Source of the DNA: Massilia sp. BSC265
GTDB taxonomy: Bacteria; Pseudomonadota; Gammaproteobacteria; Burkholderiales; Burkholderiaceae_D
Direction: 5' to 3'
NCBI RefSeq assembly: GCF_000740675.1
Contig: NZ_JPXI01000033.1
Coordinates: 248,001 to 312,000 of the forward strand
DNA length: 64,000 nucleotides
The notes beneath the pieces are model-generated. The model did not search any database, was not told where the DNA came from, and saw nothing but the letters and a program-made list of their open reading frames with translations. Position numbers and translations under genes: made by a program. Positions 34,865-44,651 of this stretch are shown one piece after another; position 1 is the first letter of the stretch, and each line of letters opens with the position of its first letter.

Positions 34865-35737
34865 CTACTTCGAACCAGGCTGCTTGAAGTACTTGAAGAA
34901 CTCCGAATTCGGATCCACCACCATCACGTCCCCGCGGTTCTTGAAGGTCGCGCGGTAGGCTTCCAGCGAACGGTAGAACTTGGCGAACTCCGGATTCTTG
35001 CCGAACGCGTCGGCGTAGATCACCGATGCCTTGGCATCGCCGTCGCCCTTGATCTTCTCGGCCTCGCGGAAGGCTTCGGCGATGATCACGGTGCGCTGGC
35101 GGTCGGCGTCGGCGCGGATCTGCTCGGATTCGGCGGCGCCGGTGGAGCGCAGCTCGTTGGCCACGCGCACGCGCTCGGCCTTCATGCGCTCGTACACCGA
35201 GTTGTTGATCTGCTCGATGTAGTCGACGCGCTTGAGCCGCACGTCCACCACGCCCACGCCGATCTCCTTGGCTTCGGCCACGACCTTTTCCTTCACCGCA
35301 TTCATCACGGCGCCGCGTTCGCCCGAGATCACTTCGCGCACGGTGCGCTTGGTGATCTCGTCGTTCAGGGCCGCCTTGATGATCTGCGACAGGCGGTCGC
35401 GGGCGCGGGTTTCGTCGCCGCTGAAGCTGACGTAGTACAGGCGCGGATCGGTGATGCGCCATTTCATGAAGGCATCCACCAGGATGTTCTTCTTCTCGGC
35501 CGTGATGAAACGGTCGGCGTCAGGCGTGTCGAGCGTCAGGATGCGCTTGTCCAGGTAGACCACGTTCTGGAACGGCGGCGGCAGCTTGAAGTGCAGGCCC
35601 GGCTGGGTGATCACGTCGCGCACCTGGCCCAGGGCGAACACGATGGCGAAACGGCGCTGGTCGACCACGAACACGGTGGACGACAGCAGCATCAGGGCAA
35701 TGAAGCCCGCCACAAAAAGAGTTACGAGGCGGTTCAT
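34865..35737 (-). CDS. hflC: HflC, subunit of the FtsH-regulating HflKC complex
   Basis: A 290-residue SPFH/prohibitin-domain protein anchored by an N-terminal transmembrane helix (residues ~5-25, VTLFVAGFIALMLLSSTVFV) with the SPFH domain in the periplasm. It contains RFAIVFALGQV, PGLHFKLPPPFQNV, DARILTLDTP-like block (DKRILTLDTPDADRF) and a long charged helix with EAEKIKGDGDAKASVIYADAFG. HflKC forms a large ring around FtsH and restrains its proteolysis of membrane proteins and CII. Its start overlaps the hflK stop by one base (TAATG), so the two are made together. Confidence 0.97.
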   Translation of the reverse strand: MNRLVTLFVAGFIALMLLSSTVFVVDQRRFAIVFALGQVRDVITQPGLHFKLPPPFQNVVYLDKRILTLDTPDADRFITAEKKNILVDAFMKWRITDPRLYYVSFSGDETRARDRLSQIIKAALNDEITKRTVREVISGERGAVMNAVKEKVVAEAKEIGVGVVDVRLKRVDYIEQINNSVYERMKAERVRVANELRSTGAAESEQIRADADRQRTVIIAEAFREAEKIKGDGDAKASVIYADAFGKNPEFAKFYRSLEAYRATFKNRGDVMVVDPNSEFFKYFKQPGSK

Positions 35738-37020
35738 TAACGGCTCTCCCGGTCACGTGAGGAATCGCGGCTCCGGCTGTCGCGCTGGCGCACCGAATCC
35801 ATGGCTTGCATGACGTCCGACGGCGGCGCCGACTGCGGCACCTGCACCGGACCCGAACGGGCGCCGACGCTCTCGTTGCCGGCGCCCTGCTGGATCAGTT
35901 TGTCCAGCGGCAGGTAGATCATCGGATTGCCCGCGCGCGAATCGACCATCACCTTGCTGGTGCTGGAGAAGATCTGCTGCATCGTGTCGATGTACATGCG
36001 GTCGCGGGTGACGGCCGGCGCCTTGGCGTAGGCGGCCACCACCTGGTCGAAGCGCGAGGCGTTACCGGTTGCGTTCTCGACGACCATCGAGCGGTAGGCC
36101 TCGGCGTCCTGCATCAGGCGGAAGGCCTGGCCGCGCGCCTGCGGAATCACCTGGTTGGCATACGCTTCGCCTTCATTTCGCGCACGGGCGCGGTCCTGGC
36201 CGGCCTTGACGGCGTCGTCGAAGGCTTCCTGCACCTGTTCCGGCGGCTGCACGCCCTGCATGGTCACGTTCGTGATCAGCGCGCCCAGCGCGTAGCGGTC
36301 GAGGATCTGCTGCATCGCCTGGAGGACGTCGGCGGCAACCTTCTCGCGGCCTTCGTACAGGACAAAGTCCATCTTGCTCCTGCCGACGACCTCGCGGATG
36401 GTGGTCTCGGCGACCTGGCGCACGGTCTCGTCGTTCTCGCGGTTGTTGAACAGCCACTGGACCGGATCCTTGAGCGTGTACTGCACCGCGAACTGGATGT
36501 CGATGATGTTTTCATCGTCGGTCAGCATCAGCGACTCTTGCGGCTGCTTGTTGCGCACGTTGGCGCGGTAGCCGATCTCGGCGGTACGGATCGTCGACAC
36601 GTTGACGGTCTCGTGGGCCTGGATCGGATACGGCCAGCGCCAGTTGAAGCCGGCACCCGTAGTATGGCTGAGCTTACCAAAGGTGGTGACGACGCCGGTC
36701 TGGCCTTCCTGCACGATGAAGGCGCCGCTCGCCAGCCAGATCAGGCCGACGATGGTCGCCACCACGCCCGCAGTGATGCCGGCGCCGCGCATGTCGCCAC
36801 GGCCGCCAGGACCGCCGCCGCCGTCGCCGCCGTTGTTGCGGCCGCCGAAGATGCGGTTCAGGCGCGCGTTGAAGTCGCGCCAGAGTTGATCGAGGTCGGG
36901 CGGGCCTTCGCCCGGCCGGCGGCCCTCCTGGGCCTTGTGGTCACCGTCGGGCTTGTGGCCCCAACGTGGATCGTTCAGCGACAGTTTGATGCCGCAACGT
37001 TTTAATAAGGAAACGAGCAT
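35737..37020 (-). CDS. hflK: HflK, subunit of the FtsH-regulating HflKC complex
   Basis: A 427-residue SPFH-domain partner of HflC. The N-terminal cytoplasmic region is glycine-rich (GGDGGGGPGGRGDMRG), followed by a transmembrane helix (~residues 78-98, GVVATIVGLIWLASGAFIV) and the periplasmic band-7 domain with GVVTTFGKLSHTTGAGFNWRWP and RNKQPQESLMLTDDENIIDI. The C-terminus ends in an Arg/Ser/Asp tail (RQRDSRSRDSSRDRESR) of low complexity. It lies 3 bp downstream of hflX in the conserved hfq-hflX-hflK-hflC order. Confidence 0.97.
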   Translation of the reverse strand: MLVSLLKRCGIKLSLNDPRWGHKPDGDHKAQEGRRPGEGPPDLDQLWRDFNARLNRIFGGRNNGGDGGGGPGGRGDMRGAGITAGVVATIVGLIWLASGAFIVQEGQTGVVTTFGKLSHTTGAGFNWRWPYPIQAHETVNVSTIRTAEIGYRANVRNKQPQESLMLTDDENIIDIQFAVQYTLKDPVQWLFNNRENDETVRQVAETTIREVVGRSKMDFVLYEGREKVAADVLQAMQQILDRYALGALITNVTMQGVQPPEQVQEAFDDAVKAGQDRARARNEGEAYANQVIPQARGQAFRLMQDAEAYRSMVVENATGNASRFDQVVAAYAKAPAVTRDRMYIDTMQQIFSSTSKVMVDSRAGNPMIYLPLDKLIQQGAGNESVGARSGPVQVPQSAPPSDVMQAMDSVRQRDSRSRDSSRDRESR

Positions 37021-37023
37021 AGG

Positions 37024-38223
37024 CTAGTGTGGCCCGAGATGGGTAGGGGTTGTCATATTGTTCTCTGCAGGATTGGCGAGGGAGCCGCCCACCGCCGGTT
37101 CTTCCCCATCCCGCATGTGCTCCTGGCGCGCCGCCATCGCCGCCTCGACGATGGCATCCCGCAGCAGGTCCAGGCCGGCTCCGCTGTGGGCGCTGATGAA
37201 AACGCGGCTGATCTTATCATACTCATCACGCTCGATCCCGGGCTCCAGCCCGGCCGCGTCGATCTTGTTCCAGACCAGGATCTGGGGGACATGATCGGCG
37301 CCGATCTCGCGCAAGACTTCATTCACCTGCTCGATCTGTTCCATGCGCACCGGCGAGTTGCCGTCGACCACGTGCAGCAGGAGGTCGGCATGGATGGTTT
37401 CCTCCAGCGTGGCGCGGAACGCCGCCACCAGCTGGTGCGGCAGTTCGCGCACGAAGCCGACCGTATCGGAAATCACCACACTGCCCACTTCGTCGCCGAG
37501 GTAGAGCCGGCGGCTGGTGGTGTCGAGCGTTGCAAACAGCTGGTTCGCAACATACACCCCGGCCTTGGTGAGCGTATTGAACAGGGTCGACTTGCCGGCG
37601 TTGGTATAGCCGACCAGCGAGACCGAGAAAGTCTGGTTGCGCCCGCGCTGGCGGCGCTGGGTCTCGTGCTGCTTGCGCAGCTTGGTGAGACGGGTGCGCA
37701 GCATCTTGACGCGCTCGCCGATCAGGCGGCGGTCGGTCTCGAGCTGGGTTTCACCAGGGCCGCGCAGGCCGATACCGCCCTTCTGACGCTCCAGGTGGGT
37801 CCAGCCGCGGATCAGGCGCGTGGCCAGGTGCTGCAACTGCGCCAGCTCCACCTGCAGCTTGCCCTCGTGACTCTGGGCACGCTGGGCGAAGATGTCGAGA
37901 ATCAGGCTGGTACGGTCGACCACCCGCACCTCGAGGCGGCGCTCGAGGTTACGCTGCTGGGCAGGCGACAGGGCGTGGTTGAAGATGACGAGGTCGATCC
38001 CGTCGGCCTTGCAGGCCATCTTGATCTCGTCGGCCTTGCCGCTGCCGACGAAATGGGCCGGATCGGGACTGCTGCGCTTGGCCGTGACCGTGGTGATCGG
38101 TTCGGCGCCGGCGGAACGCGCAAGGAGCGACAGCTCTTCCAGGCTGGCGGTGAAATCGCCAGCACCAAAATCGATGCCGACCAGCGCTGCGCGCATGGTG
38201 GTGTTGCCGGGGGCGTCAGCCAT
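37024..38223 (-). CDS. hflX: Ribosome-associated GTPase HflX
   Basis: A 399-residue GTPase that splits stalled or stressed ribosomes. The N-terminal HflX domain includes SGKADEIK and LSPAQQRNLERRLEVRVVDRTSLILDIFAQRA, then the helical segment GGIGLRGPGETQLE, and a G domain with VSLVGYTNAGKSTLFN (P-loop), DTVGFVRELPHQLV (G3) and VWNKIDA (G4). The C-terminal ~30 residues are low in conservation. Start ATG 38223 is 5 bp from the hfq stop. Confidence 0.97.
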   Translation of the reverse strand: MADAPGNTTMRAALVGIDFGAGDFTASLEELSLLARSAGAEPITTVTAKRSSPDPAHFVGSGKADEIKMACKADGIDLVIFNHALSPAQQRNLERRLEVRVVDRTSLILDIFAQRAQSHEGKLQVELAQLQHLATRLIRGWTHLERQKGGIGLRGPGETQLETDRRLIGERVKMLRTRLTKLRKQHETQRRQRGRNQTFSVSLVGYTNAGKSTLFNTLTKAGVYVANQLFATLDTTSRRLYLGDEVGSVVISDTVGFVRELPHQLVAAFRATLEETIHADLLLHVVDGNSPVRMEQIEQVNEVLREIGADHVPQILVWNKIDAAGLEPGIERDEYDKISRVFISAHSGAGLDLLRDAIVEAAMAARQEHMRDGEEPAVGGSLANPAENNMTTPTHLGPH

Positions 38224-38228
38224 CGGCC

Positions 38229-38465
38229 TTACTCGGCTTCGGAGTCGAGGTTAAGGTTGACGGCACGTGCCGGGACGACAGTGGAAATGGCATGCTTGTA
38301 GACCATCTGGGTCACGGTATTACGAAGCAGGACGACGTACTGGTCGAAGGATTCGATGTGGCCTTGCAGCTTGATGCCGTTGACCAGGTAAATGGAGACG
38401 GGGACGTGCTCCTTGCGCAGCGCGTTCAGGAATGGGTCTTGTAACAGTTGCCCTTTGTTGCTCAT
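38229..38465 (-). CDS. hfq: RNA chaperone Hfq
   Basis: A 78-residue Sm-like protein that forms hexamers and pairs small RNAs with their targets. It has [20 protein letters not shown], the Sm1 strand [20 protein letters not shown] and the Sm2 motif [10 protein letters not shown]. It has almost none of the C-terminal tail that follows the Sm core in gamma-proteobacterial Hfq (ends NLDSEAE). ATG 38465 is the family start; an in-frame start at 38528 is rejected. It leads the hfq-hflX-hflKC operon. Confidence 0.98.
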   Translation of the reverse strand: MSNKGQLLQDPFLNALRKEHVPVSIYLVNGIKLQGHIESFDQYVVLLRNTVTQMVYKHAISTVVPARAVNLNLDSEAE

Positions 38466-38619
38466 AACAGCTCCGTAATGTTGTTGTAATTCAGTGGGTG
38501 TAGATGCGAGTTTGTGGCAATTTGCCATTTTTCAAGTGCCTGGGCCACATTCCGCTGTGGCGAATGAAAGCCCTGAGCTACTGTAACCTGTTTCGCCACT
38601 TTTTGTCGTACTGCTACGG

Positions 38620-39963
38620 CTAATTCTGCTCCTTGGCAAAGGGATTCTTACCGGATTTGAATTCGATGCGCACCGGGGTACCGACCAGGTTGAAGGTATC
38701 GCGGAAATGCTTTTCCAGATAGCGCTTGTACGGGTCGCTGACGGCTTCCAGCGCATTGCCGTGGATGACGATGATGGGCGGGTTCTGGCCGCCCTGGTGG
38801 GCATAGCGCATCTTGGGACGGGTGCTGCCCTTGCGTTTCGGTTCCTGCTTCTCGATCGCTTCCTGCAGCGCGCGGGTCAGGCGCGGGGTCGACAGGTTGG
38901 CCGTGGCCGCCGCATAGGCCGCATCCACCGACTTCATCAGCTGGCTGATGCCGGTGCCCTTCAGGGCCGAGATGAAATGGGTCTTGGCAAACGACAGGAA
39001 GTCCAGCTTGCGGTCGAGGTCCATCTTGACCTGGTCGCGCTGGTCCGACTGCAGGCCGTCCCACTTGTTGACGGCCACCACCAGCGCCCTGCCCGACTCC
39101 AGGATGAAGCCGGCGATGTGGGCATCCTGTTCGGAGATGTCCTGCTGGGCATCGAGCAACAGGATGATGACGTTGGCATCCGAAATCGACTGCATCGTCT
39201 TGATCACCGAGAATTTCTCGATGGCCTCGAAGATCTTGCCGCGGCGGCGGATACCGGCGGTATCGATCAAGGTGTATTTCTTGCCTTCGCGTTCGAAGGG
39301 CACTTCGATCGAGTCGCGGGTAGTGCCCGGCATGTCGAAGGCGATCACGCGCTGCTCGCCGACCAGGGTGTTGATCAGGGTCGATTTGCCGACGTTGGGG
39401 CGGCCGACGATGGCGATCTTGATGCCGTGGTCGGGATGCTCCGCTTCCTCTTCCTCGTCGGGACGGTTGGCGAAGGCGAAATCGAGCGCCTCGTTCACCA
39501 GGTCGTGCACGCCGTCGCCGTGGGCGGCGGAAATGACATACGGATCGCCCATGCCCAGCTCGTAGAAGTCGGCAGTGACCGAGGTGTACTTCATGCCCTC
39601 GGACTTATTAACCACTAGCATGACTTTCCGGCCCGTCTTGCGCAGGTAATCGGTGATGGTCTTGTCGTGCGGGGTCAGCCCCTGGCGGCCGTCGACGATG
39701 AACACGACGACGTCGGCTTCCGCCACCGCCTGGCGCGTTTGCAGCGCCATCTCGTGCATGATGCCCTCTTTGGCCACCGGCTCGAAACCGCCGGTGTCGA
39801 TGACCAGGAACGGCCGTTCGCCGATCCGGCCTTCGCCATAGTGGCGGTCGCGGGTCAGGCCAGGGAGGTCGGCCACCAGCGCGTCCCGCGAGCGGGTCAG
39901 GCGGTTGAATAGGGTCGACTTCCCGACGTTCGGGCGACCAACGAGTGCAATTACCGGCTTCAT
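38620..39963 (-). CDS. der: Ribosome biogenesis GTPase Der (EngA)
   Basis: A 447-residue protein with two consecutive G domains: [12 protein letters not shown] (residues ~8-19), [14 protein letters not shown] and VNKSEG for the first; [12 protein letters not shown] (~186), [23 protein letters not shown] and VNKWDG for the second, then a KH-like C-terminal domain ([21 protein letters not shown]). It acts in 50S subunit maturation. It is followed by a 154-bp gap to hfq. Confidence 0.98.
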   Translation of the reverse strand: MKPVIALVGRPNVGKSTLFNRLTRSRDALVADLPGLTRDRHYGEGRIGERPFLVIDTGGFEPVAKEGIMHEMALQTRQAVAEADVVVFIVDGRQGLTPHDKTITDYLRKTGRKVMLVVNKSEGMKYTSVTADFYELGMGDPYVISAAHGDGVHDLVNEALDFAFANRPDEEEEAEHPDHGIKIAIVGRPNVGKSTLINTLVGEQRVIAFDMPGTTRDSIEVPFEREGKKYTLIDTAGIRRRGKIFEAIEKFSVIKTMQSISDANVIILLLDAQQDISEQDAHIAGFILESGRALVVAVNKWDGLQSDQRDQVKMDLDRKLDFLSFAKTHFISALKGTGISQLMKSVDAAYAAATANLSTPRLTRALQEAIEKQEPKRKGSTRPKMRYAHQGGQNPPIIVIHGNALEAVSDPYKRYLEKHFRDTFNLVGTPVRIEFKSGKNPFAKEQN

Positions 39964-39972
39964 GTAGTTATT

Positions 39973-41136
39973 CTATTCGACCGCGATGGCGGCCACAGTT
40001 CCATTTTGTGTTTGAAAAATCAGGTGCGATCCAGCCACCACCGGGGTGCCGATGACGGCGCTGCCGTCGGTTGCGGCGCGTGCAAGGAAGGAGCCGTCTT
40101 CGCGCGACAGGAAGTGCACGATGCCCTGGTAGTCGCCGACCGCCACCGCGCGTCCATACGAGATGGGGGTCGACAGGCGGCGGAAGGCCAGCTTGTCGTT
40201 CTTCCAGGCATTCGAGCCGGTGTCGCGGTTGAAGGCGTACAGGGCGCCCTTGTCGTCCGCGGCGAACACGAAGCGCTGGTCGACGGCGACGCCGACTTCG
40301 GAAGACAGGTCGCGGGTCCACTTGGGCGAACCGGCCGCCGCGTCGAAGCAGGCAACCCGGCCCTGGTAGGAGGCGGCGCAGACCTCGCCCTCGAACAGCA
40401 CCGGGGCGCCGCCGATGTCGGTCACGCGCTCGAGCTCGGTGGCGCCGCGCGCCACGCCCACTTCCTGGTCCCAGCGCGGCGCGCCGGTGGCCAGGATCAT
40501 GGAGGACAGGCGGCCGGCCGGCTGGGCGACGATGACGTCGCTGCCGTTGATGATCATGCCCGGCGCGGTGCGCAGGGTCAGCGACGGGGTCACGCGCTGC
40601 ACGGTCCATTTCTTTTCGCCGGTCTTGGCGTCCAGGCCGACGATGCGGTTGTCGAGGCTGCGGGCGACGACGATGCCCTGCCCCACTACCGGCGAAGACA
40701 GGAGCTCGCTCGACAGCTGCGAGGTCCACAGCTTCTTGCCGTCCATGTCGAAGGCGATCACGGTGCCCTTGGTGCCGCCGACCACGATCAGGTTGCCGTC
40801 GGTGCCGACGCCCGCCGACAGCTCGCTGCCGGCCTTGATGCGCCACAACTGCTTTCCGCTGTCCGCTTCGACGCGGGCGATGTCGCCCTGACCGCCGGCC
40901 ACCACCACGGTGTTGCCGGCCAGTGCAGGCGAAAACGTGTACGGGCCGGCCTTGCCGATGTCGAGCTTCCATGCGGTACGCACGGCCATGCTCGCCTTCA
41001 GTTCGCTCAGGGGCGCCGGCTGGTCGGTCTTCGACTTCGAGGCGAAGGGATTGAGCGAGCCGAGCGAGGGCAGGCTCGAGCAACCCGTGATCAGGGCCAG
41101 TACACCGACACCAACAAGTTTGCTGCTAATACGCAT
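39973..41136 (-). CDS. bamB: Outer-membrane assembly lipoprotein BamB
   Basis: A 387-residue eight-bladed PQQ-like beta-propeller lipoprotein that binds BamA and helps insert outer-membrane proteins. Lipobox ITGCSS with acylated C19. Repeating blade signatures include GDIARVEADSGKQLWRIKAG, VIAFDMDGKKLWTSQLS, IVGLDAKTGEKKW and VACFDAAAGSPKWTRDL. It starts 9 bp before der, and lies in the yfgM-bamB-der order common to beta- and gammaproteobacteria. Confidence 0.96.
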   Translation of the reverse strand: MRISSKLVGVGVLALITGCSSLPSLGSLNPFASKSKTDQPAPLSELKASMAVRTAWKLDIGKAGPYTFSPALAGNTVVVAGGQGDIARVEADSGKQLWRIKAGSELSAGVGTDGNLIVVGGTKGTVIAFDMDGKKLWTSQLSSELLSSPVVGQGIVVARSLDNRIVGLDAKTGEKKWTVQRVTPSLTLRTAPGMIINGSDVIVAQPAGRLSSMILATGAPRWDQEVGVARGATELERVTDIGGAPVLFEGEVCAASYQGRVACFDAAAGSPKWTRDLSSEVGVAVDQRFVFAADDKGALYAFNRDTGSNAWKNDKLAFRRLSTPISYGRAVAVGDYQGIVHFLSREDGSFLARAATDGSAVIGTPVVAGSHLIFQTQNGTVAAIAVE

Positions 41137-41171
41137 ATTCTTTTACCTTGTTCCTGGACTGTAGAGGACGC

Positions 41172-41210
41172 AAAGCCCGCGCCCGACCGTTCGCGGCGGG
41201 TGCGGGCCTT
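41172..41210 (-). terminator. Stem-loop between yfgM and bamB
   Basis: On the minus strand AAGGCCCGC and GCGGGCTTT pair (one G-T wobble) around an inner CCCG/CGGG hairpin. Only three T follow before GCG, so it may be a weak terminator or attenuator rather than a full stop for the hisS-yfgM-bamB-der series. Confidence 0.4.
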
Positions 41211-41222
41211 CAATCTTGAGGG

Positions 41223-41891
41223 TTACGCAGCGGCCGCGGCGCCCTTGGCTGTCGCTTCCGGCACGGTGCCGCCGATGGCTTCGAGCTTGACCTGGACCAG
41301 CTGGCGACCCGGATTATCCTTGTGCATTGCTGCCAGCGCGGCCACGTAGGCCTGACGTGCTTCGGCGATCTTGTTCTGCGCCACCAGGACGTCGCCCTTG
41401 CGGTCGGCCACTTCAGCCGAGAACTGCTCGGGGAACTTGTCATTCAGCAGCTTGAGGGCGGCGTCATACGACTTCTCGTCCAGCAGCACGCCGGCCAGGC
41501 GCAGCTTGGCAATGGCCTTGTACTCGTCGTTGCCATTGTCCGCCACCCATTGCAGCTGGGCCCTGGCGGTCTTCAGGTCGCTTGCCTCGAACGCCGTCTT
41601 GGCAGCAGCCAGGGCCGCCATCTGGGCATAGACGGTGCCTTCGTACTTCTGCTTGATGTCGCCGGCGATGCGCTGGGCCTTGGCGTTGTCGCTGGCGCCG
41701 AGCGCGGCCTGCAGCTCGTCGTACAGCGCCGAGGCCTCGACGGCCTGGGTGCGCTGGCGCGACTGCCAGAAGTTGTAGCCGGCGTAGGCGAGGAGCGCGA
41801 CGATCAGCACGCCCATGATGAGGTTGCCGAAACGGGCCCAGAAGGCCTTGAAGTTCGCTATCTGTTCCTGTTCTTCGAGGTCGTATGCCAT
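41223..41891 (-). CDS. yfgM: YfgM-type TPR protein, ancillary SecYEG chaperone
   Basis: A 222-residue protein with a short cytoplasmic N-terminus (DLEEQEQIANFKAFW), a transmembrane helix (~residues 23-43) and a periplasmic TPR-like domain (DUF2133/TPR_21) containing YAQMAALAAAKTAFEASDL and the repeat AIAKLRLAGVLLDEK. YfgM works with PpiD at the Sec translocon on periplasmic proteins. It sits between hisS and bamB, the usual place. The C-terminus is Ala-rich. Confidence 0.92.
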   Translation of the reverse strand: MAYDLEEQEQIANFKAFWARFGNLIMGVLIVALLAYAGYNFWQSRQRTQAVEASALYDELQAALGASDNAKAQRIAGDIKQKYEGTVYAQMAALAAAKTAFEASDLKTARAQLQWVADNGNDEYKAIAKLRLAGVLLDEKSYDAALKLLNDKFPEQFSAEVADRKGDVLVAQNKIAEARQAYVAALAAMHKDNPGRQLVQVKLEAIGGTVPEATAKGAAAAA

Positions 41892-41939
41892 TGTCTGCTC
41901 AGTGTCTGTCGTTATTGTGTTGGTGAATCGGTACCGGTC

Positions 41940-43289
41940 TTAAGGGTGGTAATGCACGTGATCATGATCGTGGTCGTGATCGCCGACGATCTGGTCGACC
42001 ACATAGTCGACCACGTCTTCGAAAGCGACCTTCGATTGCTGCTGCTCGCCCGCCGCCTTGTCGACGTCTGCGCGCATTGCCTTGACGACTGCCTGGTTCG
42101 ACGCGATTTCGTCCTCGCCGATGATGACGGCGAACGCGGCGCCGCTGCCGTCGGCCTTCTTCATCTGGCTCTTGAAGCTGCCCGCACCTGCCGGCGTTGC
42201 GCAATGTAACACAACATCCAGGCCGGCATCCCGCAGGCGCTCGCCCAGGATGAAGGCTTGCAGCTGGGCGTCCTCGCCCTGGTGCACCAGGTAGACGTCG
42301 CACTGGCTTGGCGTCTGGGTCTCGCCCAGGCCCTTCATCAGTTCGATGATGCGCTCGATGCCCATCGCGAAGCCGACCGCGGGGGTCGCCTTGCCGCCGA
42401 ACTGCTCGATCAGCGGATCGTAGCGGCCGCCCGCGCAGATGGTGCCCTGCGAGCCCAGCTCGTCGGTGACCCACTCGAACACGGTGCGGTTGTAGTAATC
42501 GAGGCCGCGCACCAGGCGCGGGTTGATGGTGTACTGCACCGCGTTGCGGTCCAGGATCTTGCGCAGGCCGTTCAGGTGCGCCAGCGACTCTTCGCCCAGG
42601 TAGTCGAGCAGCTTGGGCGCGCCGTTGACCATGTCCTGCATGGCCGGGTTCTTGGTGTCCAGGATGCGCAGCGGGTTGCTGTGCAGGCGGCGCTTGGCTT
42701 CCAGGTCGAGGATGTCTTCGTGCTTCTCGAGGTAGGCGATCAGGTCGGCGCGGTGGCGCAGGCGCTCGTCGGCATTGCCGATCGAATTCAGCTCGAGGCG
42801 CACGTTCTGCAGGCCGAGGTCGTCCCACAGGCGGCGGCACAGCATGATCAGCTCGGCGTCGATGTCCGGGCCCGAGAAGCCGACGGCTTCGGCGCCGAAC
42901 TGGAAGAACTGGCGGTAGCGGCCGCGCTGCGGGCGCTCGTGGCGGAACATCGGGCCCTTGTACCACAGGCGCTTGGGGCCGTCGTACACGAGGTTATGTT
43001 CGAGTACGGCGCGCACCACGCCAGCGGTGCCCTCCGGACGCAGGGTCAACTGGTCGCCGTTCATCGAATCCTCGAAGGAGTACATCTCCTTCTCGACGAT
43101 GTCGGTGACGGCGCCGATGGCGCGCGCGAACAGGGACGTGTCCTCGACGATCGGGGTGACGATCTTCTGGTAGCCGTAGCTCTTCAGGATGGTCTCGGCG
43201 GTGTTCTCGAACAGCTCCCACATCGGTGCATCTTGCGGGAGGATGTCGTTCATGCCTTTGACGGCGACGATTTTTTCTGGTTTGGACAT
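41940..43289 (-). CDS. hisS: Histidyl-tRNA synthetase with His/Asp-rich tail
   Basis: A 449-residue class II synthetase. Motif 1 region KGMNDILP, motif 2 [21 protein letters not shown], histidine-binding [15 protein letters not shown] and motif 3 [11 protein letters not shown] are all present, followed by the anticodon-binding domain. The last 13 residues, [13 protein letters not shown] (437-449), form a His/Asp repeat that is not part of the HisRS fold. This tail would itself demand seven His residues at the end of translation. It lies downstream of ispG with a 31-bp repeat element in the gap. Confidence 0.97.
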   Translation of the reverse strand: MSKPEKIVAVKGMNDILPQDAPMWELFENTAETILKSYGYQKIVTPIVEDTSLFARAIGAVTDIVEKEMYSFEDSMNGDQLTLRPEGTAGVVRAVLEHNLVYDGPKRLWYKGPMFRHERPQRGRYRQFFQFGAEAVGFSGPDIDAELIMLCRRLWDDLGLQNVRLELNSIGNADERLRHRADLIAYLEKHEDILDLEAKRRLHSNPLRILDTKNPAMQDMVNGAPKLLDYLGEESLAHLNGLRKILDRNAVQYTINPRLVRGLDYYNRTVFEWVTDELGSQGTICAGGRYDPLIEQFGGKATPAVGFAMGIERIIELMKGLGETQTPSQCDVYLVHQGEDAQLQAFILGERLRDAGLDVVLHCATPAGAGSFKSQMKKADGSGAAFAVIIGEDEIASNQAVVKAMRADVDKAAGEQQQSKVAFEDVVDYVVDQIVGDHDHDHDHVHYHP

Positions 43290-43306
43290 ATTTTCTTTCG
43301 CTTCTC

Positions 43307-43337
43307 GTAGGGTGGGCGGGAGACCCGCCCACCCTAC
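43307..43337. repeat. GTAGGGTGGGC inverted-repeat element, copy 2 (31-bp minimal form)
   Basis: A perfect 14-bp inverted repeat, GTAGGGTGGGCGGG and CCCGCCCACCCTAC, around AGA. It corresponds to the two outer ends of the longer copies with the middle removed. It lies 4 nt after the ispG stop and 17 bp before hisS. Confidence 0.9.
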
Positions 43338-43341
43338 AGTC

Positions 43342-44637
43342 TTATTCTGGCACGGCTTCGCGTCCGTAGTTCTTCTGCACGTAGTTCAGCACGATGGTCT
43401 TGAACTCGTCGACGATGCGCTCGCCGCGCAAGGTCGCCACCTTCTGCCCGTCGACGAACACCGGCGCCGCCGGCGATTCCCCCGTGCCCGGCAGGCTGAT
43501 GCCGATGTTGGCGTGCTTCGATTCGCCCGGGCCGTTCACGATGCAGCCCATCACGGCCACGTTCATCGCTTCCACGCCCGGATAGGTCTTCTTCCATTCC
43601 GGCATCTGCTCGCGCAGGAAAGTCTGGATGTTGTCCGCCAGCTCCTGGAACACGGTCGAGGTGGTCCGGCCGCAGCCCGGGCAGGCGATCACCATCGGGG
43701 TGAACTTGCGCAGGCCCATGGTCTGCAGGATCTCCTGGCCGACCACGACTTCCCTGGTGCGGTCGCCGCCCGGTTCCGGCGTCAGCGAAATGCGGATGGT
43801 GTCGCCGATGCCTTCCTGCAGCAGCACCGACAGCGCCGCGGTCGAAGCGACGATACCCTTGCTGCCCATGCCGGCCTCGGTCAGGCCCAGGTGCAGCGGA
43901 TAGTCGCAGCGGCGCGCCAGTTCGCGGTAGACGGCGATCAGGTCCTGCACGCCCGACACCTTGCACGACAGGATGATCTTGTCGCGCGCCAGGCCGACTT
44001 CTTCGGCGCGCACGGCGTTCTCGATCGCCGAGGTGATGAGCGCTTCGTACATCACGGCCTGGGCGCTCCACGGGGTGGCGCGGGCGGCATTCTCGTCCAT
44101 GATCCGCGCCAGCAGGGACTGGTCGAGCGAGCCCCAGTTGACGCCGATGCGCACCGGCTTGTCGTACCTTGCGGCGATCTCGATCATCTGGGCGAACTGG
44201 GTGTCGCGCTTGGCGCCCTGTCCCACGTTGCCCGGGTTGATGCGGTACTTCGACAGCGCCTGCGCGCATTCCGGATAGTCGCGCAGCAGCAGGTGGCCGT
44301 TGTAGTGGAAGTCGCCCACCAGCGGGGTGTCGATTTCCATGCGGTCGAGCTGTTCGCGGATCGCCGGCACCGCGGCGGCGGCGGCCGGAGTATCCACGGT
44401 GATGCGGACGATCTCGGAACCGGCGCGCGCCAGTTCCTTCACCTGGATCGCAGTGCCGATCGCGTCGGCGGTGTCGGTGTTGGTCATCGACTGCACCACC
44501 ACCGGCGCATCGCCGCCGACCCAGACAGTGCGCTGGCCATGCGAGACCGCGACCTTCCGGCTCGCGCGGCGCGCCAGCGGGCCTGAAGGAATCGGTTCGC
44601 CGATACAGGGTTGATTCACGATCATGTTCTGTTCCAT
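43342..44637 (-). CDS. ispG: 4-hydroxy-3-methylbut-2-en-1-yl diphosphate synthase (flavodoxin)
   Basis: A 431-residue iron-sulfur enzyme of the methylerythritol phosphate route to isoprenoids. It has [11 protein letters not shown], the TIM-barrel segments [10 protein letters not shown] and [12 protein letters not shown], and the cluster-binding cysteines in IACPGCGRT and [10 protein letters not shown]. The longer insert relative to short-form enzymes is also seen in other betaproteobacteria. It is followed by hisS and preceded by rodZ 14 bp away. Confidence 0.97.
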   Translation of the reverse strand: MEQNMIVNQPCIGEPIPSGPLARRASRKVAVSHGQRTVWVGGDAPVVVQSMTNTDTADAIGTAIQVKELARAGSEIVRITVDTPAAAAAVPAIREQLDRMEIDTPLVGDFHYNGHLLLRDYPECAQALSKYRINPGNVGQGAKRDTQFAQMIEIAARYDKPVRIGVNWGSLDQSLLARIMDENAARATPWSAQAVMYEALITSAIENAVRAEEVGLARDKIILSCKVSGVQDLIAVYRELARRCDYPLHLGLTEAGMGSKGIVASTAALSVLLQEGIGDTIRISLTPEPGGDRTREVVVGQEILQTMGLRKFTPMVIACPGCGRTTSTVFQELADNIQTFLREQMPEWKKTYPGVEAMNVAVMGCIVNGPGESKHANIGISLPGTGESPAAPVFVDGQKVATLRGERIVDEFKTIVLNYVQKNYGREAVPE

Positions 44638-44651
44638 GCTTGCTTCAACGA

